Source of the DNA: Pedosphaera sp.
GTDB taxonomy: Bacteria > Verrucomicrobiota > Verrucomicrobiia > Limisphaerales > SXQI01
Assembly (NCBI GenBank): GCA_025359965.1
Contig: JANYDC010000107.1
Location: 1 to 64,000, forward strand
DNA length: 64,000 bases
Reading direction: 5' to 3'
Made by a program: the position numbers and the translations under genes. Positions 61,609 through 64,000 of the stretch are shown piece after piece (the stretch's first letter is position 1; every line of letters starts with the position of its first letter). The notes below the pieces were generated by a model. That model was given only the letters and a program-made list of their open reading frames with translations. It made no database searches and had not been told where the DNA came from.

Positions 61609-62187
61609 ATGACCATGATCTTAATAATCGCCTGCGCATGGGTTCTTCTCTTCGCGCTGTCCTTGGGACTGGCAGCCGCCAACGGTATTCATTCCCACGA
61701 GCATTCCGTCGCCACAGCTGACAATTACGCTGCGAGACGAGTTTCATTCCCCTTGCAATCGGACGAGGACGAATGCCCCGTCCATAATCGATCCACCCGC
61801 GCCGTCTCCCCCGAACGTGAAACCATCTACGTGGTGGATGATGATCCAGGGATTCTCAATCTTCTCCATGAAGTATTGAAAGCTGAAGGATACCTCGTTC
61901 GCTCATTCACCGACCCGAATGAGGCCTTGGAAGATTTTAAGCACTGCCCTGAACGCCCCAGCATGCTCCTGACCGATTACAGCATGAAATCCATGAACGG
62001 GATGGATTTACTCGCCAAATGCCGCTCGGAACAGCCGGACCTTAAGTCCATTGTGATCAGCGGAGTTGTCGATGAATCGGCATTGAGCAATCTCGCATCG
62101 AAGTCCGACCGGTTTATCAGCAAGCCCTTTGCGGTGTCCAACCTGTTGGACACGCTTCACGACACCTTGGCCGAGGCGCGTAATTAA
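61609..62187 (+). CDS. membrane-anchored single-domain response regulator
   Basis: A 192-residue protein. One N-terminal hydrophobic helix (MILIIACAWVLLFALSLGLAAA) with no basic residue before it, a 45-residue linker, then a full receiver: IYVVDDDPGILNLLHEVL, Asp in MLLTDYSMKSMNGMD, Ser in VISGVV and ISKPFA. No output domain. A receiver held at the membrane by its own helix is unusual. The start is not protected by a Shine-Dalgarno, and the sigma-54 site predicts a nearly leaderless transcript. A terminator follows. Confidence 0.82.
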   Translation: MTMILIIACAWVLLFALSLGLAAANGIHSHEHSVATADNYAARRVSFPLQSDEDECPVHNRSTRAVSPERETIYVVDDDPGILNLLHEVLKAEGYLVRSFTDPNEALEDFKHCPERPSMLLTDYSMKSMNGMDLLAKCRSEQPDLKSIVISGVVDESALSNLASKSDRFISKPFAVSNLLDTLHDTLAEARN

Positions 62188-62217
62188 AACGCCATTTGGT
62201 TCAAAGTGATTTGTTTC

Positions 62218-62248
62218 GGCCGTTCCGATTTTCGGAACGGCCTTTTTT
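62218..62248 (+). terminator. terminator after the membrane-REC gene
   Basis: Perfect 11-base stem GGCCGTTCCGA / TCGGAACGGCC with a three-base loop, followed by TTTTTT. Confidence 0.95.
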
Positions 62249-62288
62249 GGAACTGGATTATTTGCTAACCCTAAGTCACTTTACAGAT

Positions 62289-62648
62289 ATGAAGTTGATT
62301 CTGATGACTCACAACGTCACGCTGACCAATGCCATTGAGCAGCACATTCTCTCAAAGATTGACAAACTCGAACACCTTGACCGCTGGGCGATCAATGCCC
62401 GGGTTTGTATCGAAAATGACCAGACAAAAGCAGTGGAGAAGCAGTTTAAGTGCTCGATGAGGCTCGCTGTTCCCGGACCGGATTTATTTGCCGAGGACAG
62501 CGAAACCAACCTGTATGCCGCGATTGACTTGGTCACCAAAAAAATCGAGCAGCAAATCCGCAAACGTCACAGCAAGGCAAAAGCCCTCAAACACACAGAC
62601 GCTGCGGCTGGCAAACGTCGCCGTCAGAGCGCTGAGATTGCTGATTAA
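62289..62648 (+). CDS. hpf: ribosome hibernation promoting factor (HPF/RaiA, short form)
   Basis: From the ATG at 62289 119 residues. MKLILMTHNVTLTNAIEQHILSKIDKLEHL opens the beta-alpha-beta fold typical of the family, then ARVCIENDQTKAVEKQFKCSMRLAVPGPDLFAEDSETNLYAAIDLVTKKIEQQIRKRHSK. The basic C-terminal tail (KRRRQS) lacks the dimerisation domain of long HPF. It stabilises ribosomes in stationary phase. Confidence 0.93.
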   Translation: MKLILMTHNVTLTNAIEQHILSKIDKLEHLDRWAINARVCIENDQTKAVEKQFKCSMRLAVPGPDLFAEDSETNLYAAIDLVTKKIEQQIRKRHSKAKALKHTDAAAGKRRRQSAEIAD

Positions 62649-62708
62649 CTCAAGCCAGGGCTTGAATTTTCCCGTTCGCTATTTTTCCTCCTCCATGCGC
62701 CAGGGCGT

Positions 62709-63992
62709 GTGGAGGATGTTTTGTTGGGTGAAATGCGCTTGATCCTTCGGGCAAGAATCGCCCTGCCTGTGGTGGGCCCGCCCATCGAAAACGCCGCCGT
62801 TTTAATAGAACGCGGCCGGGTGATCAAACTTGGATTCTGGCCCGAGATAAGTAGGCAGGCAGCGGCGGATGATCGAATGATCGATCTCGGCAGTCGGGTC
62901 CTTCTCCCCGGCCTTATTAACGCACACTGCCATCTTGATTACACTTGGATGGCAGGAAAAATCCCCCCACCCCGTAGTTTTGCCGATTGGATCAAATCCA
63001 TACTCGTTCTTAAGGGCCACGCCGGATTTTCTGAATATGCCCAGTCCTGGATTGTCGGGGCGCGACAAGCCTTGCTTAGTGGCACCACTACAGTGGGAGA
63101 CATCGAAGCCGTGCCAGAGTTGCTGCCTGAAGTCTGGGGAACTGTTCCGATCCGGATTTTGTCCTATCTCGAGATGACCGGTGTAAGGAGCCGCAATGAT
63201 CCCCAACGGATTCTCAGGGATGCTTTGGAAGTGGCTGCGATGCTTCCTCGAAACAGCCGCCATGACGTGGGCCTCTCGCCTCATGCACCCTACTCTACGC
63301 CCCCCAACCTCCTACTCCTGACCGGGGCGTTCGCCCGGCGCACCAAAATGCGGATTTCCATGCACGTTGCCGAGTCCTCCGAGGAGTTCGAGATGTTCAT
63401 GAACCGCAGCGGAGCGTTACACGACTGGCTTCGGGAACAGAGGGATATGAGTGATTGCGGCGCGATGAGCCCGGTCAGGCACCTGCACCGACATGGCTTG
63501 CTTTCAGAAAACCTGCTCGCGGTTCATGCCAATTATCTGGCCAAGGGTGACATCGACCTCCTCGCGGAAAGCATGGCTTCGGTCGCCCACTGCCCGCGTT
63601 CACATCTTTACTTCTCACACCAGCGGTTTGATTTCGAGGCCCTCAGTCGTGCCGGGATCAATATCTGCCTGGGAACGGACAGCCTGGCCAGCATGCTCAC
63701 CCGCCAAAAGGTGCTGCCAACCCTTGACTTGCGTGAGGACATGAAGGTGTTTGCCCAAGCCCATCCCGACTTGGACCCGGCAGTCATTCTTCGCTTGGCC
63801 ACGATCAACCCGGCGCGCGCTCTGGGGCGACACTTTGATTTGGGGCAAATCTCACCAGGCTCATGCGCCGACATTATGGGGCTGCCATACTTTGGCCCTC
63901 TCAAAGCGGTCCATGATCATGTGGTCAACTCGCACGCCGTGCCCGAATTCATCATGGTCAACGGCGTGCCAACGATCCTACCTCAGGACTGA
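62709..63992 (+). CDS. amidohydrolase-family deaminase/chlorohydrolase-like protein
   Basis: A 427-residue metal-dependent hydrolase (TrzA/AtzA/MtaD/SsnA group). GLINAHCHLDY is the first metal motif (His-x-His), MHVAESSEEFEMF and AVHANYLAKGDIDLL give the next metal His, and CLGTDSLAS the catalytic/metal Asp. The GTG at 62709 or the ATG at 62733 may be the start. Known members deaminate S-adenosylhomocysteine, cytosine, guanine or aminofutalosine; the substrate cannot be read here. Confidence 0.85.
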   Translation: MEDVLLGEMRLILRARIALPVVGPPIENAAVLIERGRVIKLGFWPEISRQAAADDRMIDLGSRVLLPGLINAHCHLDYTWMAGKIPPPRSFADWIKSILVLKGHAGFSEYAQSWIVGARQALLSGTTTVGDIEAVPELLPEVWGTVPIRILSYLEMTGVRSRNDPQRILRDALEVAAMLPRNSRHDVGLSPHAPYSTPPNLLLLTGAFARRTKMRISMHVAESSEEFEMFMNRSGALHDWLREQRDMSDCGAMSPVRHLHRHGLLSENLLAVHANYLAKGDIDLLAESMASVAHCPRSHLYFSHQRFDFEALSRAGINICLGTDSLASMLTRQKVLPTLDLREDMKVFAQAHPDLDPAVILRLATINPARALGRHFDLGQISPGSCADIMGLPYFGPLKAVHDHVVNSHAVPEFIMVNGVPTILPQD

Positions 63993-64000
63993 GCGGCGCC

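Noticed and set aside
1-64000. CRISPR arrays, rRNA and tRNA genes
   Set aside because: No regularly spaced repeats and no tRNA-like or rRNA-like stretches were noticed on reading; a dedicated search (tRNAscan, Infernal) was not possible.

Overview
The window looks like chromosomal DNA of a free-living, flagellated, LPS-bearing bacterium, most likely a member of the Verrucomicrobiota. This rests on gene content and style only: a coaD-yceD-rpmF-plsX-fabH block, Kdo transferase and an MsbA-type flippase (Gram-negative envelope), a CheX-type chemotaxis set, a PEP-CTERM tail of the verrucomicrobial/planctomycetal kind, many GTG/TTG starts and intergenic palindromes. No rRNA or tRNA gene was recognised, so the assignment is inference.

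Layout. 1-2.6 kb: a CHASE3 hybrid kinase followed by a receiver gene cut off after about 25 codons. 2.6-6 kb: a zinc metallopeptidase and a run of small stress-type proteins (YqjD-like, Lmo0937-like, CsbD-like, CBM48-like, entericidin-like). 6-16 kb: surface polysaccharide/LPS genes (polysaccharide deacetylase, FkbM methyltransferase, four glycosyltransferases, a heptosyltransferase-family protein, an MsbA-type exporter). 16-23.5 kb: dusB, a DUF1232 protein, a porin / half-size phosphate-binding-like protein / chemoreceptor trio, and uvrB. 23.5-28.6 kb: a 38-bp perfect inverted repeat, a MamK-like bacterial actin with a small partner gene, CheW, an HDOD protein and CheX.

28.6-34 kb: a REC-REC-STAS protein, two exported proteins (one with TPRs), a FlgN-like chaperone and an NtrC-type sigma-54 activator. 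34-43 kb: waaA, a PilT-type ATPase, a PilZ-like protein, a PEP-CTERM relic, fabH-plsX-rpmF-yceD-coaD and an S41 peptidase. 42-45 kb: a GntR/ABC-transporter operon with a palindromic operator. 45-53.4 kb: one signalling operon (two PAS kinases, REC-HD-GYP, CheA, a response regulator). 53.5-60.3 kb: late flagellar genes (FliT-like, FliS, FlgM-like, two uncharacterised proteins, FliD, two flagellins). 60.4-64 kb: a REC protein with a dead HPt-like end, a membrane-anchored REC protein, HPF/RaiA and an amidohydrolase.

The unifying theme is motility and its control. Sigma-28-type promoters with exact 15-nt spacers precede both flagellins, and a weaker one precedes the flgM-like/fliS/fliT-like operon. 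A good sigma-54 site sits one base upstream of the membrane-REC start codon. Both flagellin leaders can form two hairpins with GGA in the loop, one over the Shine-Dalgarno, which is the layout expected for CsrA(-FliW) translational control. The other notable item is the MamK-like actin with its partner, in a window without other magnetosome genes.
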